Positions 63,998 to 64,000 of a stretch of DNA of 64,000 bases are shown piece by piece. The notes beneath the pieces are model-generated. The model searched no databases. It was not told the DNA's origin and saw only the letters and a list, made by a program, of their open reading frames with translations. Source of the stretch: Variovorax sp. KBW07. Its GTDB lineage: Bacteria > Pseudomonadota > Gammaproteobacteria > Burkholderiales > Burkholderiaceae_C. Location: assembly GCF_003852515.1 (NCBI RefSeq), contig NZ_QAJK01000065.1:30029-94028 (forward strand), given 5' to 3'. The translations under genes were made by a program, and so were the position numbers. Position 1 is the first letter of the stretch. Every line of letters begins with the position of its first letter.

Positions 63998-64000
63998 GCA

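Overview
The window is chromosomal DNA from a GC-rich betaproteobacterium, most likely Variovorax or a close relative in the Comamonadaceae. The assignment rests on protein-level recognition and on gene order (recN-rapZ, yicC-gmk-rpoZ-spoT, lolB-ispE-tRNA-Gln-prs-rplY-pth) plus the StyA1/StyA2B gene pair known from Variovorax paradoxus. No database search was run.

Left part (1-15420). A partial dialkylglycine decarboxylase gene is divergent from a LysR regulator of the DgdR type. A TetR regulator follows. Next comes a leftward catabolic operon: SDR, styrene-monooxygenase-like StyA1, a self-sufficient StyA2B monooxygenase-reductase fusion, and a dienelactone hydrolase fused to a SnoaL-like domain. 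A divergent AraC-family gene probably controls it. Two unassigned genes lead to a cyclic-di-GMP cluster: an orphan GspE/PilB-type ATPase with an MshEN-like N-terminus, an EAL protein and a membrane GGDEF protein.

Middle (15598-31829). A 13.7-kb gene encodes a giant filamentous-haemagglutinin-type TpsA exoprotein of about 4,570 residues. It sits immediately downstream of a cell-surface-signalling set (STN/TonB-C protein, ECF sigma factor, FecR-type anti-sigma) that resembles VreA-VreI-VreR of Pseudomonas. No TpsB transporter gene is present in the window.

Island (32099-37484). A 5.4-kb insertion of visibly lower GC sits at the 3' end of tRNA-Ser(UGA). A 16-bp direct repeat of the tRNA 3' end marks both borders, and the probable original tRNA terminator now lies beyond the far border. 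It carries a small zinc-ribbon protein, an AlbA_2 (Schlafen-type) protein, a DUF262-DUF1524 nuclease-like protein closely followed by a PIN-domain protein, and small unknown ORFs, but no integrase. It looks like a defence cassette and is the best candidate for an undescribed system.

Right part (37590-64000). Dense housekeeping genes: a leftward operon of kinase-PP2C-rph-rdgB-hemW; rightward yicC-gmk-rpoZ-spoT; greB; three tRNAs with intrinsic terminators; hrcA divergent from nadK-recN-rapZ; leftward dynamin-like GTPase-mutY and mutM; rightward TPR protein-lolB-ispE, tRNA-Gln, prs, rplY and pth; a small secreted protein; a ferredoxin; and the first permease gene of a peptide-type ABC transporter running off the right edge.
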